Under the pieces are notes generated by a model. It saw nothing but the letters and a program-made list of their open reading frames with translations. It did not search any database and was not told where the DNA came from. From positions 62,001 through 126,000 of the forward strand of contig JADWOT020001445.1 in NCBI GenBank assembly GCA_036345935.2: a DNA stretch of 64,000 bases. Direction: 5' to 3'. Position 1 is the stretch's first letter. Each line of letters begins with the position of its first letter. The translations under genes and the position numbers were made by a program. Shown in pieces: positions 24,117 through 34,528 of the stretch. The stretch comes from Taenia hydatigena (taxonomy: Eukaryota; Platyhelminthes; Cestoda; Cyclophyllidea; Taeniidae).

Positions 24117-26259
24117 TTAAAGGGCGTTGGCAAATGATGGGGTTGGAGGAAAAGGAAGAGGAGAAGTGACTGTGGGTCCGGGAGAGGAGAACGTGACAGA
24201 AACGTGGGGTAGCCAGACGAGTGAGGCGTCCTAGCGTCACTGAAATGGAAACACGAAGGACTGTAAGAAGATGATATGTAGGCAGCACTCTTTCCTCCCT
24301 TTTCTGGGATTTGAATAAATGAAGCGTAAGCACTAAGACATAATGCAAGACGCAGTGCTAAGGAGCACACGCAGTGAAGTGGAATGCAGACAAGAAGAAG
24401 GTGAAGTGACTCACCGAAAATGGATTGAAGAGGGGCATGTGAGAGGAGGAGGAGGCAAAAGGGTTTCCGCTCCACCATCTCGGAGACGTCACCGGACCTT
24501 GCTGCTGCGTATGCACTTTTGTCCCTAATATCTGCCAGGCAGAAGAGAAAGACCACATTGCATGCAGCCTGCAGCTGCGTTAGGCTGATTCGACGTGACA
24601 AATGAGGAGGCGTTAAGGTTGATTTGAACGGTAGGTCATGAAGACGGCTACCTACCTATCCTCTTCCTTCCCAACCTTTCTCACTCTCTTCCACACCAGA
24701 CTGTCACAATCAGGCCTACGTGGCTGCTCTATTCTACTCGTATTTGAATTAGTCCAGTACAGTCCGACCTATTTAAGCCTAGTTTTGCCTAACGTGCTAC
24801 ACTGCTTCTCTTTCACTGCATCTGCTCCTGGTTCTGCCCCTGCTCCTGTTGTCAGTTAGGCAATTCGCAATCGCATGAGAGACAGACATAAGAAATGAGA
24901 TGAGCAAAGCGTTACAAGGCATACCTGCATGAAAGAAAATGGCGACTTACTCCTAAAGGCTGCTATGGAGCTGACAAAGGTAACTTCTTGATGGCTCTCC
25001 TTAATTATGTATCTACGTGAGTACTTCCTTCGTACCAGAGATGACAAGGGTGGTGCTTGCACCTCTCTGATGGTGGCGAAGTAACTCGCTTGTTCAACTG
25101 AAGTGGACGAAGGAATGGGTAAGTGAGGAGGGGAGAAGAGACGAACGGTCGAGAGCAGGCAAGACAGGATATTAGGGAAGAGGGTTTGCGAAATGTTATT
25201 ACTGTATGTCTATGCGTAGTGCTGTAGACTTCTCATCTTCATTTCCTTCGTTCTCGCTTCCCACTACTCCACAATACCTTCATTCACCCCCTCCTATAAC
25301 CGTCCCGCTGAATGAAAAAAATCGACCACGTATTTCTGCCTAAAGGCATGCATTAAGCATTTAACCCTCGCTTTCAGTCTTGATATGTGGTGAAATGCAA
25401 TGGCATACTAGTGAGTGAAATGCTGAATTAACGCATGCGAATCTAGTAGGGAAGAAAAGGGGTAAGATGGATCAGAGGGAGGAAGAGGAGGAGCAGAAGT
25501 AGACGTGGGAGGAGGAGGAGGCGGAGGAAAGTATGATAGTACGACTTACCCTTAATTTCTGCGATTTCTATCTGCCTTGGTCCCTTGACGTCTTTGCAAC
25601 TTTCGAAAATAACGAGGAAGGAGAGCGGGATGACGTCGGAGACAAAAGTAGAGGAGGATGAGAATGAAACTGAAGGCGAGGAGAACGAACCAAAAGGAGG
25701 TGAAGACGCTGGCAATGAACCGAGTAGTGAAAACGAGGATAAGACGGAGAAGGAAAATTAGGAGCAGAAGGCTTTGCAACGCGTACGTAAGCATATCTGG
25801 CAGTTGAGTGTGTGATTGACGTCTTCGCATTTGACATGTGCGTGGATCGATCTGTGGCACGCGTCGCGTAGTGTCTAGCAGTGGCGTCTGCTGGTGTCGG
25901 CTTTGCACAACAGTCCTCAGTATAGGTTGTTTCCTAGTAGCGAACGTCGCCTCCCCATGTGCTTCTCTACTTTGGCTCAATAGCCATCACATCATAGCAC
26001 ACGTGGAGGAAGAGCAGAAGAAAGAGAATTAGAAGGTTCATTAATACTGACTTAGTCGGAGAGGAGTACGTCGACTCAACAAGTGCGCTGATCTTCGAAC
26101 TTCCTCTTCTCACCTGATATGCTTGATAAGTTGAAGGCCTGATTCAGAATGCAGCTGTCGTCGTGCCGTCGTCCACGTCATCGAGAACACCGGGACGTGG
26201 TTCCTCACAACTTCCAAGCGTAGCCAGTGCTGCAGTTTGCGCTGGCCGGTGTTGGTTGG
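24117..26259 (-). pseudogene. Left-arm copy of the unknown spliced gene, broken and 3'-truncated
   Basis: Minus-strand exons: about 26,259-26,114 (LRLEVVRNHVPVFSMTWTTA, ending in an AG|GTGAGA donor, phase 2); 25,966-25,550 (joins in phase and encodes the hydrophobic segment FWFVLLAFSFILILLYF); 25,097-24,951; 24,531-24,415; 24,239-24,117. Donors and acceptors are intact, and the exons from 25,097 on are all phase 1-1. The second exon is 2 bp shorter than its right-arm twin (417 against 419), which shifts the frame just after the hydrophobic segment. It lacks the TGA that interrupts the right copy. All exons downstream of 24,117 are missing because the arm jumps at about 23,940. It is therefore a pseudogene in its present form. 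No family is recognised. Confidence 0.6.
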
Positions 26260-26470
26260 TCAGACCACCGACCGACCGAATGCCACAGGTGAGACTAGAA
26301 GGGCAGACGATAAAGTGCCAGTAGTGGGAGTTTAATTAAGGCTGTAGACTACTGTTCATATAAGGAGACACTTACGGATGTGTTCAATCACATCGTTGAA
26401 TGAACGACGTGTTTTCGATAGTGTGACGAATGGGAGTTGAGGCTTAGGATGCATGGAAGTTAAAGGATGG

Positions 26471-27160
26471 GTGGTGGATGCTCTGTGGGCACTTCGATTT
26501 TGGAACCGGATTAGATGACAGAGTGGAGCTGGCTGCAGAAGGCAATGCTGACGTCTCTTCACGGACCCTCCCCTGAGTCGAGGGGATTAACAAATGGCAA
26601 AAGGCGAGTAGAGGGCCGGAAAGAGTTGGGATCGAAGTCATGATTGTAATGGCTTAGGCAGTGTTTGTCGCCAGCAGCTTGAGAACACTTTGTAATTCTC
26701 ACAACGGGCAACCACATCACGATAGGCAGCTCAATGACTGCTTTATTGATAAAAGCATTGATTTACTGGTCAGTCAGTCAACGATCAACGATACGCAGAC
26801 AGAATTAGGCCGCCGATCATGGAAAGTGCCATCAATCCGTTGCAGCCCTTCGATGAAGTCACCTCTGCCTTTCCTACACTTGTTCTGCTTCAATAAAACA
26901 GAACACGACAGGTTTCAAATGCACCCAAGTTATAAGTTGGAGGAACCTCCGCATTTGCGCTTGCTAGCACTTTTGAAGCAGTCAAATTTTCCGACGGACG
27001 AGATCTCGCGTCGACACCTCCCATGGCAAGAAAGTAACACTCCCTACTTTGTGAAGTAGGGCTTCAGCGACAACAACGACGAGGTCGACACTTTAGTGTC
27101 ACAGAGGGTCGAGCAGCAGCAGCAGTGGGGCAAATGAAGAAGACTGAATCGATTTCCGCT
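26471..27160. mobile_element. ~690-bp segment present only in the left arm
   Basis: The right arm runs without a break from the GTTAAAGGATGG sequence to CTCATGCCCA-CGGGTCAC, while the left arm has ~690 extra bases between these points. The extra segment contains a 132-codon plus-strand frame (26,661-27,059) with no recognised motif and a short CAG run at 27,114-27,124. No terminal repeat or target duplication is clear, so an insertion here or a deletion in the right arm are both possible. Confidence 0.5.
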
Positions 27161-27178
27161 CTACTACTCCTCATGCCC

Positions 27179-27409
27179 ATCGGGTCACAAACGCCGCAAC
27201 ATCTTGCAGCAGCGGTAGTAGCAATAGCAGGAAGCAACAACGACGCAGCACCTACTCCTCCTCACTCTCCCTCCCAACCTCCTCCTCCTCCTCTTTTTCC
27301 TGCTGCGCCGACTGCCACTTCAACGCTGACATTCATCTGCAAAGAAAGTCAAACTCCTCTCAAACTAATAGGTCTCAGTTACACACTTCTTTCTGATCAA
27401 ACAAGTTAG
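27179..27409 (+). CDS. Pro-rich open frame kept in both palindrome arms (left copy)
   Basis: A ~77-codon stretch from the SQTPQHLAAAVVAIAG text through a Pro-rich patch to LLSDQTS and stop is open here and at 36,499-36,729 (minus). Between the arms I count about five base changes, three of them silent. It lies on the strand opposite to the spliced gene and may be only a fortunate open frame in a well-conserved, C/T-repeat-rich stretch. No domain is visible. Confidence 0.25.
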   Translation: MGSQTPQHLAAAVVAIAGSNNDAAPTPPHSPSQPPPPPLFPAAPTATSTLTFICKESQTPLKLIGLSYTLLSDQTS

Positions 27410-29261
27410 CACCAAAAGCAGCCAGCAGTGGTAATTGTTGGTATTTGTAATCAATGAATGTCCACAACTACTAATATTATTACTACTACAGCCTTCCAGG
27501 CAGACACTTCTGAGTAGCCGAGATGCCGCCCTATTCCTCTAAGTAAGACAAACAAATGAACAGGTAAACAACCAAACATAAACTCATGTCGAAGCTGAAC
27601 CCACGTTCAGGAGATCAGTGAGGTCGGACCTCCTACACTACATCATCAAGAACTGGAATTTTAGCTAACACGGTGGAAACCAATCCATGCTCATTCAAAG
27701 AACGACCAGAACAATCGTAATCAACACATCAAAGCACTCTACAGCAGCATAGAAGTGCGTAGGAAGGGAACTGATAAGCAAATACCCATAAATAAATGGG
27801 TGTCTATCAGTGAGCAAATAATGAATGAGTAGAAAGCTCTTAACAAAGTTAAAGGTCTATTCATCAAATTGGGCCTCGTAACCCAAAGCTCATACCTATT
27901 GAAATAGCGAACCATTTAGATACAACCAAAACAATCTCGATTATTCGCTGGAAATATTGCGCAGTCAAAACACCAACTCGAGCAGGTAGTACAAATGGAA
28001 AACAACGAGTCTTGACAGCAAATGAAGCTGCTTCTTTAACGCTTTTTATATTTAAGCAGTTAAAGGAGGCAGATAAACAGGTGTATATCAATGCACACAA
28101 TGGGTTCTTAGTCGCAAGAAAATCTTGAATAAATGTCAAGCAGCTGGGTTGGTTATAACTCTCCTTAACTAAGTTACGCATCATTATTAGAAGTCAACCT
28201 TCAGTAAAGGAGCTAACCACTTCTACAATTATCAAAACAATCATAATTTATTGCCTGAAGTATTGTAGAGTGCAAAAAATGCAGTTGTAGTTGGAAAACA
28301 TGACGTCCTAATGGTCACATTATGAAGCTTTTACGTTTACTCTAGCAATTAAAAGTGAAAATGAAGCGAATCGGTATTAAAATGACCTAAAACCACAAAT
28401 ACTAAGCTTGTGACCAGCAAGAAGCATTGAATACCTACCCGACCGATAGGAAACGAGGATCCCTAAAATGCACACCACTTACACGCTCAATATACACAAC
28501 TAACCAATCACCCCAGTGCTTGCTTAATAAAACAAACAAGCTTTTAATTTTTGTGTTTTTTTCCTTAAGTTTAGGGCTGCTGCTGGTGCTAAGATTTGTC
28601 TTCGGTGTTATATTTGAAGAGCAAGCACATAAACGAAACAAATTACAAAGCATGCAGCAATGAGAAACTCAGCAGCAAATCGTAAGGATATAAAAACAAA
28701 TGAAACCATTTATAAACAATGCAAAGACAAAATCACGTTTTTTTAAAAAGGCAAAAGTCTTTTTGCTATTTATTTTAGGTTTTAAGTTAGATGGAGCGTG
28801 CTTTGTAGGTCAGAGCAGGACGACAATGTGAAACTGGTTTCGGAGCCGCGTGTTGGCTCCTAAGGGTGTGATTTATTCCTTTTTTTAACTCTCCCACAAG
28901 ATCATTCCATGCCCACTCTCTTGTTTATTATAAAGATGTCGAAGCGTGTTTAGACGTTTTAATAGCATGGGCGGTAAGAGAGAAGAGGAGGAACGCTCTC
29001 GATCCGTTGCATAACATGACTGACGTTTAAACTTATAAGAGTCCATTTTTCTTTCCGATTCGCTACAAATTTTTAGCATTTGGCTTCTAATCATGACTTT
29101 TCTTAACTTTATGTTTCGATTAACTACAACACAAAGGACGGTTAAGGTTACGAACGAATAACTGGCTTGTGTGGTTTGCTCCACGTTTGCTTTTGTGTTT
29201 CTTCTAATTAGGGTATGCTTATTTCTCAAGGCTTCTTATCGCTCCACTACTTCTTCCCTCC
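27410..29261. other. Left arm interior without a supported gene
   Basis: AT-rich sequence mirrored at 34.66-36.50 kb in the right arm. Open frames are short and interrupted in one arm or the other. No RNA gene is seen. Confidence 0.5.
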
Positions 29262-29391
29262 CTTTTTGCTCTTTCTATCTTCCATTTATTCATTTATTCA
29301 CTGCAAACATCTTCTCCTATTCCTTTCCTCTTTTACCGCTCCTAATTCCTCCTTCTTTACTTTCACACACACGCACACCAGCTAGCGGCAA

Positions 29392-29408
29392 AATAAAGTT
29401 CCTTTATT
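29392..29408. terminator. Overlapping poly(A) signals on both strands (left arm)
   Basis: AATAAA at 29,392-29,397 reads rightward and TTTATT at 29,403-29,408 gives AATAAA on the minus strand, five bases apart. The same arrangement is mirrored at 34,512-34,528. It could end convergent transcripts, but none is proven. Confidence 0.4.
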
Positions 29409-29481
29409 CGTGACAGAAAAGCAAACAGAAAATCTCTGTTACTACCAAGCACCCCGGGATTTGATACCTAAACCATCCCTC

Positions 29482-29608
29482 TCAAGACGTGTCTCCGTAC
29501 TCTGGAACGCCATGCATGAGGACCCCAAAGGACCAGACATCAGCTTTAGCATTTGGCTGGTAGCTGCTCATTATTGCCTCTGGTGGCAACCAACAAAAAG
29601 GGGAGCAC
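29482..29608 (-). pseudogene. Tyrosine-kinase exon, left-arm copy
   Basis: On the minus strand a CCCTCCAG acceptor precedes 29,608, and the frame reads CWLPPEAIMSSYQ, then KADVWSFGVLM and PEYGDTS, then a stop. It is identical in sequence to the right-arm copy. These are kinase subdomains VIII (PPEA) and IX (DVWSFG) of the tyrosine-kinase type. The residues usually following (Trp-Glu) are altered, and no neighbouring kinase exon is found, so it is an orphan exon. Confidence 0.8.
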
Positions 29609-30056
29609 CTGGAGGGCGATGAAGGGAACAGAAAGAAAGCAAATCATCAATCAACGCTTTAGGTCGACAGAGGAGCCGTTTATCTAATGGGCACATAAAG
29701 ACCGAATGAAACTAAACTTTGGTAAAGCCTTTGCCACCACGCTCTGTGATCAGCGCATCTCAGGGCACAGGTACGAGGCCTTCGAAGGAAACTTGGTAAA
29801 GAGGTTTGTAGTAACGGAATGCATACCTACGCCACTAATGTTGCGCTCCGCATCTTAAGGCACCCTGCTGCACTGGAATTGGGTTGAGCCACTCAGGGCA
29901 CCAGAGGATGGGCATGTTGATCGACTCAGCAAAACCAGGCAGTTAGTTTAATCGTGTCAGCAGTCATAGCTTTCAACTGTCTATGCTTTGGACAAAAAAA
30001 TATAACCAAATCACATATGTTGCAGTGCCTACACTTTTAAGGAGTTATTGACAGTT

Positions 30057-30409
30057 TTAATCAAGTAATGGCACCAAGAATAGTGCGAACAGGAGCACCA
30101 TTAAAACCGTGAGAGTGCTAGCACCTAGGTTGAAGAAGAACAGCAACACAATCGACCCTGATTGCAAGTCGTAGGACAGCAGCTCCTTATACAATCGTGG
30201 ATGAATAAAGTACTCGTGCCTTTGCATGATATAGTCCATGCAAGGGTGACAGTGCAGACAGTTCTCAGGGCACACTTTGCTTTCTTTTCTCTTTCCTCAG
30301 GATCAAGTGCTTTACAGCTAGTTGGACAAGTACATCTCTCTTCAGAAGTAATAATAAATTCAACGGTTCTGTTGTGGTCCACATTACGTCTGCAGCCTCC
30401 TACTTCAGC
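30057..30409 (-). pseudogene. Degenerin/ENaC-type sodium channel, 3' relic
   Basis: On the minus strand the first frame gives RCTCPTSCKALDPEE. After a one-base shift near 30,275 a second frame gives VCPENCLHCHPCMDYIMQRH, then LLSYDLQSG and the hydrophobic NLGASTLTVLMVLLFALFL to a stop at 30,057. Cysteine-rich CxCPxxC text followed by a final membrane segment starting GAS-LTVL is the hallmark of the last extracellular part and TM2 (GAS selectivity filter) of DEG/ENaC channels. The usual ~50 residues between the cysteine part and TM2 are mostly missing. It is a relic by truncation and frameshift; the identification rests on motif reading. Confidence 0.55.
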
Positions 30410-31682
30410 CCATTTTAGGTACGATATTCTTATTCGTCAATGCTCCACGCATACGCCGATGCAGCTGCCCAGCTCCTCGAGTCAGGCCTTCATCCCTCAA
30501 AGAAGCTCAAAACACTGTAAATTAAGAAGACTTTTTCTGTGTTTGTAAAGAACAATACGGATTCGGGGTAACATTAGAGAGAAGACAAGATAGGGGAATT
30601 CTTTGGATTTTCGGATGCTACAGTGTGCAGGCGACAGATTGAAAGAAGGTGCATGAGGGCTCTGAGAATTGAAAGGCAAACGGTAGATTGGAAATTTATG
30701 TGAAGGCTACGGTGACTTTTTCGTTTCTTGCCTCCGACTTTGCTGGTTGGCTGCCGGATCCTAATTAAATTGTCTACCGTTCCCCATCTTTACCTCCTCT
30801 TCCATTTAAGAACTTGTAGAAACATATTTTAATGATACAGAAGCAAACAATTGGTAAAATAATGTTCGGATAGTGGTTCTTGGGGCTGCACGAGACTGTG
30901 CAACTGTTTGCTGTAGATTTTACAACACTTGGCAGTAAAAATTTGACTCGGCGGTGCCACGCGCAATACGGCTGGAGCTTCTCGGTGCCAGTGAATAGCA
31001 CCATACCCAAAGAGGCGGAGACGTCGAAGCAAGTGTGATGCGGAGACGCCTTTTTCGAAGACGCCTCTGTCATAACCAACTCGTATGGAACCACCTAAGA
31101 GCTAATGAAAGGTGGGAGTGGATACCACACAAGAGGCATGGCAATTGGCTGAACAGAGCCACGCATTTGTAGGCCCTGAGTCAGCAGTCACCACAATCAA
31201 ATGCCAGTGCGCTTGGGTAGGGCATATGATATGGTCTGCCCTAAGTTCATAACAGCAAGCAAATAATTTTGCTTAATGTATTGCAAGAGAAAACTGGGGA
31301 AGTAGAAGCACAAGGAAGGAAAGCAGGGGCAATTCATTTTAACCATAGGTGCTGGCAGAGCTCTCCCTCAGCTAATGCTCTGTGTTTCTCTCCTTTGATC
31401 TCTGTAGGCCGTTGTTAAACAGTTGCACAGCCAGTCGTTAGCACTTTCTGCTTGATGGGGTCATCACTGCCAGAGACTACCCTGAAGACAAATAAAGGCA
31501 TAAGACTGTGATAAAGAGCATTCTTTCGACACATACTATAGAGCCTGATGTTACTATGAAGGCTCAGAAGGCAGTCTCCTCATCCGAGACCACGAGTTAA
31601 GCACTCTACGTGTTACACTATATAGAGCCTAATAATAATGAAGAGCTCGGAATTGCTTTGACACTCTATTGACTCCAATCCA

Positions 31683-31745
31683 ATGCATTGCCTTAAATCC
31701 CAAAAAGGATCTGGGCCGTTTCACTGGTTTTGGCTCAATTAGTGC
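31683..31745 (-). pseudogene. Decayed tyrosine-kinase exon, copy in spacer
   Basis: The minus frame EPKPVKRPRSFLGFKAMH aligns with SSYQPNAKADVWSFGVLMH of the best copy (Lys-Pro, Arg/Lys, Ser-Phe and Met-His positions). The DNA alignment around CCCAAA and TTTGGCT is clearer than the protein. Confidence 0.4.
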
Positions 31746-32859
31746 ATTCCGAAGTGATTCTGTCGACGGGATTGCCTGCATCACATTCATTGTTGATGCA
31801 TCACACACGCGCTCACTCAGGTGCACTTAATCGAATCCTCTTCTTTCTCTGAAACACCCGCAATGAGCTCATTCTGCTGCCCTATCTTCGATAAATTAGT
31901 TGTAGCGTCGGCCTATTAAAGATAAATAGCAGAATTTTACCATATCCTTGAACAATCAAATCTACTAAAGCCTCTTCCTGAAGGTCGAGGTAAAGCTTTT
32001 GATTTTAGTCATGAGAGCAAGTAATTACCAGTGAGTCTTCAATAACGCATGTTCATTCAATTGAGTGTTGTTTGGACGGTTCTCGAGACCCAGGCTTCGT
32101 CCCTCTGAGCCTATTTCTCCCCTAATTAGTCCAAATTTTGCTGACTGGGTTCCTGTGAGAGGGTTTGCACAACCGATCGCAGTGAGGTTAATAACACGTC
32201 AGTGTATGGCGGCTGCATGCTTCATTCAAAATTGGATTTATTTCGCGTTTTGATGGCCACTTGAAGCCAAATTGTTTTGCGTCCAACCACACTCGCTTAC
32301 TTGTTCACTCACCCATTTACCTGCCTGTCTACTTAACACAGTATTAGTTGAGGACTGGCACAGCGGAGGACATTTTGGATACATGGAGAAGGGACTGAAA
32401 GGCACGCTCCACTTAACACAAAATCTCAACTGTAGGAAAACATTGCAGGTTTAGAAGTAGATGGAAAGCAGAATCCTCCTCGCATAAATTGTTAACCACT
32501 CGTCGATCTGCAATTTTAAGTTAGTGGCATTCGCATTTGACGTCATATCAGCTATGATTGAAGAAGTCGGAGACAGGACTGCCACCTCATTGTGCCGTTA
32601 TAGGTGACACATTGATTGACGTTGTTGTCTCAGCCACAAAGCACTAATTCTATTAGGCATTACTCACTGATATGGGAATCACTAATTTGTGTCGAATAGG
32701 AACACTTGCAGGGTCTTGTGTAATTTTGCAAAACTATTTTCCTGATGGTAAGGCGATGAGAAGGACAATAGGTACTGAAGAGGACATTTCTAACTTGCTA
32801 ATTAGGTCTTACGGGCATCAATATACTGTCAGTCAATGGTCAAGACATTGGCGCTTCTA

Positions 32860-33250
32860 CGGCACTGCAGTTGTGCTGTCCACACATCACTATGGAGCTG
32901 TCACCACTGTTCACGCTACTGCTCACATGCAAACCTGTCCACACCGGAGCCTGTGCTGTGCGTCATTTCCTCGAGTGTGCGGTCGCCAACGAATGAGAAG
33001 AAACACGAGGCTGTGGCAAATCCTGGTTGGATGAGTGCCTTCCAATAAGCGCACGTCATGTGATTGGCACAGCTCACAACCCAATCACAATCGTCATGGC
33101 TAAGCGGACGCAGACATCAAAGAATTCATGATTGGGAGGCGTGTGGTATTTAAGAGCATTCTTCAGAGGCGCCTTTGTAACACCCAAATCGGGTGGAGAT
33201 ACTCAAGAGCTAAAGAAATGTCAGACGAAGCGCTTCTCAGTTGCCTAAAC
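32860..33250 (+). repeat. hsp70 upstream sequence without an hsp70 body
   Basis: 32,865-33,010 matches 3,905-4,080, and 33,045-33,245 matches 1,225-1,435. No Hsp70 coding sequence follows within several kb; the second segment instead continues into unrelated sequence. It shows that the amplified unit was later cut and rearranged. Confidence 0.55.
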
Positions 33251-33485
33251 ATGGCCAGCCACGTGGATTGCATGCGCCAGCAGTCACTGCATTCAACTCG
33301 AAATGCGTTTGGGTTGAGCATATGAAATGATCCTTACAGCATTTTTACAACAGATAGCTATATTTTGTCAGATTGTGCTTTTACTCAATATCATGTCAGT
33401 GGCACCATTCCTCTTGCCTAAGTAAAAAAGAGGAACCGGTTGACCTGGTGATGGCAAATAAAACGAATACCATAGTTCGCTGCTG

Positions 33486-33531
33486 TCATAATCCCAAAAA
33501 GATCCCTGAAACAGGTTGTAGCTGAGATTCT
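33486..33531 (-). pseudogene. Heavily decayed tyrosine-kinase exon
   Basis: The minus-strand AGCTACAACC and GGATCTTTTTGGG line up with AGCTACCAGCC and GGTCCTTTGGGG of the arm copies. It belongs to a longer direct match with 55.45-56.10 kb. Confidence 0.35.
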
Positions 33532-33534
33532 AAA

Positions 33535-34000
33535 GTTTGGCATGAGCGCAATATCTTGCAGCGATAACTTCATATTAGTAACACTCGGTATCCTGAATTC
33601 CACCTCATATTGACGGCAGATCATATCAGTCTTTTCTGTATACTTTTTGTTCTTTTTTTTTCAATTCCCTTTCTCTTTCTCAGCATGACCTCTCACCTTT
33701 CTGGCGGGTCTGGTTAGGGCACGTCTATGTGCAAAGGCTCCTGCAACCCATTGAGAGGACTTGAAACCGGAGGGGGAAGTGGGAAGGGGCAACATCATTA
33801 CATTCTATCCGGGTCTCACACACTAGTTGAGGGTAGCAGTGTTGTAGAGTTTTAACGGCCTAAACGTTGAAGCCTTTCTTGAGGAGAAGAAGATTATGCA
33901 AAGACCTTCGCATCAACGCATATTGCACGTTCTTCGGCCTCTGCCTTAATCCACTGAAGTTACGTGTAACTTACCCTCGAGAAGGCATTTTTACAATAAT
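33535..34000 (+). repeat. Segment repeated at 55.66-56.08 kb
   Basis: The shared order is AAGTTTGGCATGA, CAGATCA, a C/T-rich run CCCTTTCTCTT, TGGTTAGGGCA-GTCT, CATTCTATC-GG-GTCTCA, GAAGCCTTT-TTGAGGAG, ATCATGCAA-GACTT and CACCAACGCAT. A shorter version lies at 14.40-14.61 kb. Confidence 0.6.
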
Positions 34001-34311
34001 AGATAGATTAGTCAGTCAACAATAATAGGATTGCACGCATTTTGTTTGATTGGATGGCTGTAATGGTTGAGAGATATCTAAAGATTGGGCAAGTGATGGA
34101 GGGCGATTTACGAGCATCGAACATGATAAAGACGAGAGTGTCTCCATGACGCTCACTAGCTTCGAGTAAGAAATTCTTGGCTTTAGTTGAGGCTTTACCA
34201 AAGTCTAGTTTCATTCGGTCTTTATGTGCCCATTAGGTAAACGCCTCCTCTATCGATCTAAAGCGTTAATTGATGATTTGCTTTCTTTCTGTTCCCTTCA
34301 TCGCCCTCCAG

Positions 34312-34438
34312 GTGCTCCCCTTTTTGTTGGTTGCCACCAGAGGCAATAATGAGCAGCTACCAGCCAAATGCTAAAGCTGATGTCTGGTCCTTTGGGGTCC
34401 TCATGCATGGCGTTCCAGAGTACGGAGACACGTCTTGA
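34312..34438 (+). pseudogene. Tyrosine-kinase exon, right-arm copy (best preserved)
   Basis: After the acceptor CCCTCCAG the phase-1 frame gives CWLPPEAIMSSYQ, KADVWSFGVLM, then HGVPEYGDTS and a stop at 34,436-34,438. WLPPEA is the end of the activation segment and P+1 loop in the form typical of tyrosine kinases. DVWSFGVLM is subdomain IX, and EYGDT recalls the E-x-YG-TPY that follows. It encodes only ~41 residues, and no other kinase exon is visible within the window, so a functional kinase is unlikely here. Confidence 0.8.
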
Positions 34439-34511
34439 GAGGGATGGTTTAGGTATCAAATCCCGGGGTGCTTGGTAGTAACAGAGATTTTCTGTTTGCT
34501 TTTCTGTCACG

Positions 34512-34528
34512 AATAAAGGAACTTTATT
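34512..34528. terminator. Overlapping poly(A) signals on both strands (right arm)
   Basis: AATAAA at 34,512-34,517 and TTTATT at 34,523-34,528, the exact mirror of the left-arm site, within the identical block. Confidence 0.4.

Larger units (their letters stand above)
21830..29729 (+). repeat. Left arm of a 22-kb imperfect palindrome
   Basis: Position x pairs with the reverse complement at about 65,760-x for 21.83-23.94 kb, at 63,225-x for 23.94-26.47 kb and at 63,915-x for 27.16-29.73 kb. The jumps correspond to a ~2.54 kb segment present only in the right arm and a ~690 bp segment present only in this arm. Contents from the outer edge inward: two composite repeats, the 3'-truncated spliced gene (minus), a Pro-rich open frame, ~1.8 kb of AT-rich sequence without a gene (27.41-29.26 kb), an identical 390-bp block and a kinase exon (minus). 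Confidence 0.92.
29730..34190. other. Spacer between the palindrome arms
   Basis: Contains a DEG/ENaC channel relic (30.06-30.41 kb), two decayed kinase exons (31.7 and 33.5 kb), copies of hsp70-upstream sequence (30.99-31.12, 32.86-33.25 kb) and a segment shared with 55.63-56.10 kb. No intact gene is seen. A minus-strand frame at 34,008-34,214 reads KLDFGKAS and might recall a kinase DFG loop, but its orientation is opposite to the nearby kinase exon. Confidence 0.6.

Noticed and set aside
34008..34214. KLDFGKAS text resembling a kinase DFG loop
   Set aside because: It lies on the strand opposite to the adjacent kinase exon and lacks catalytic-loop context.
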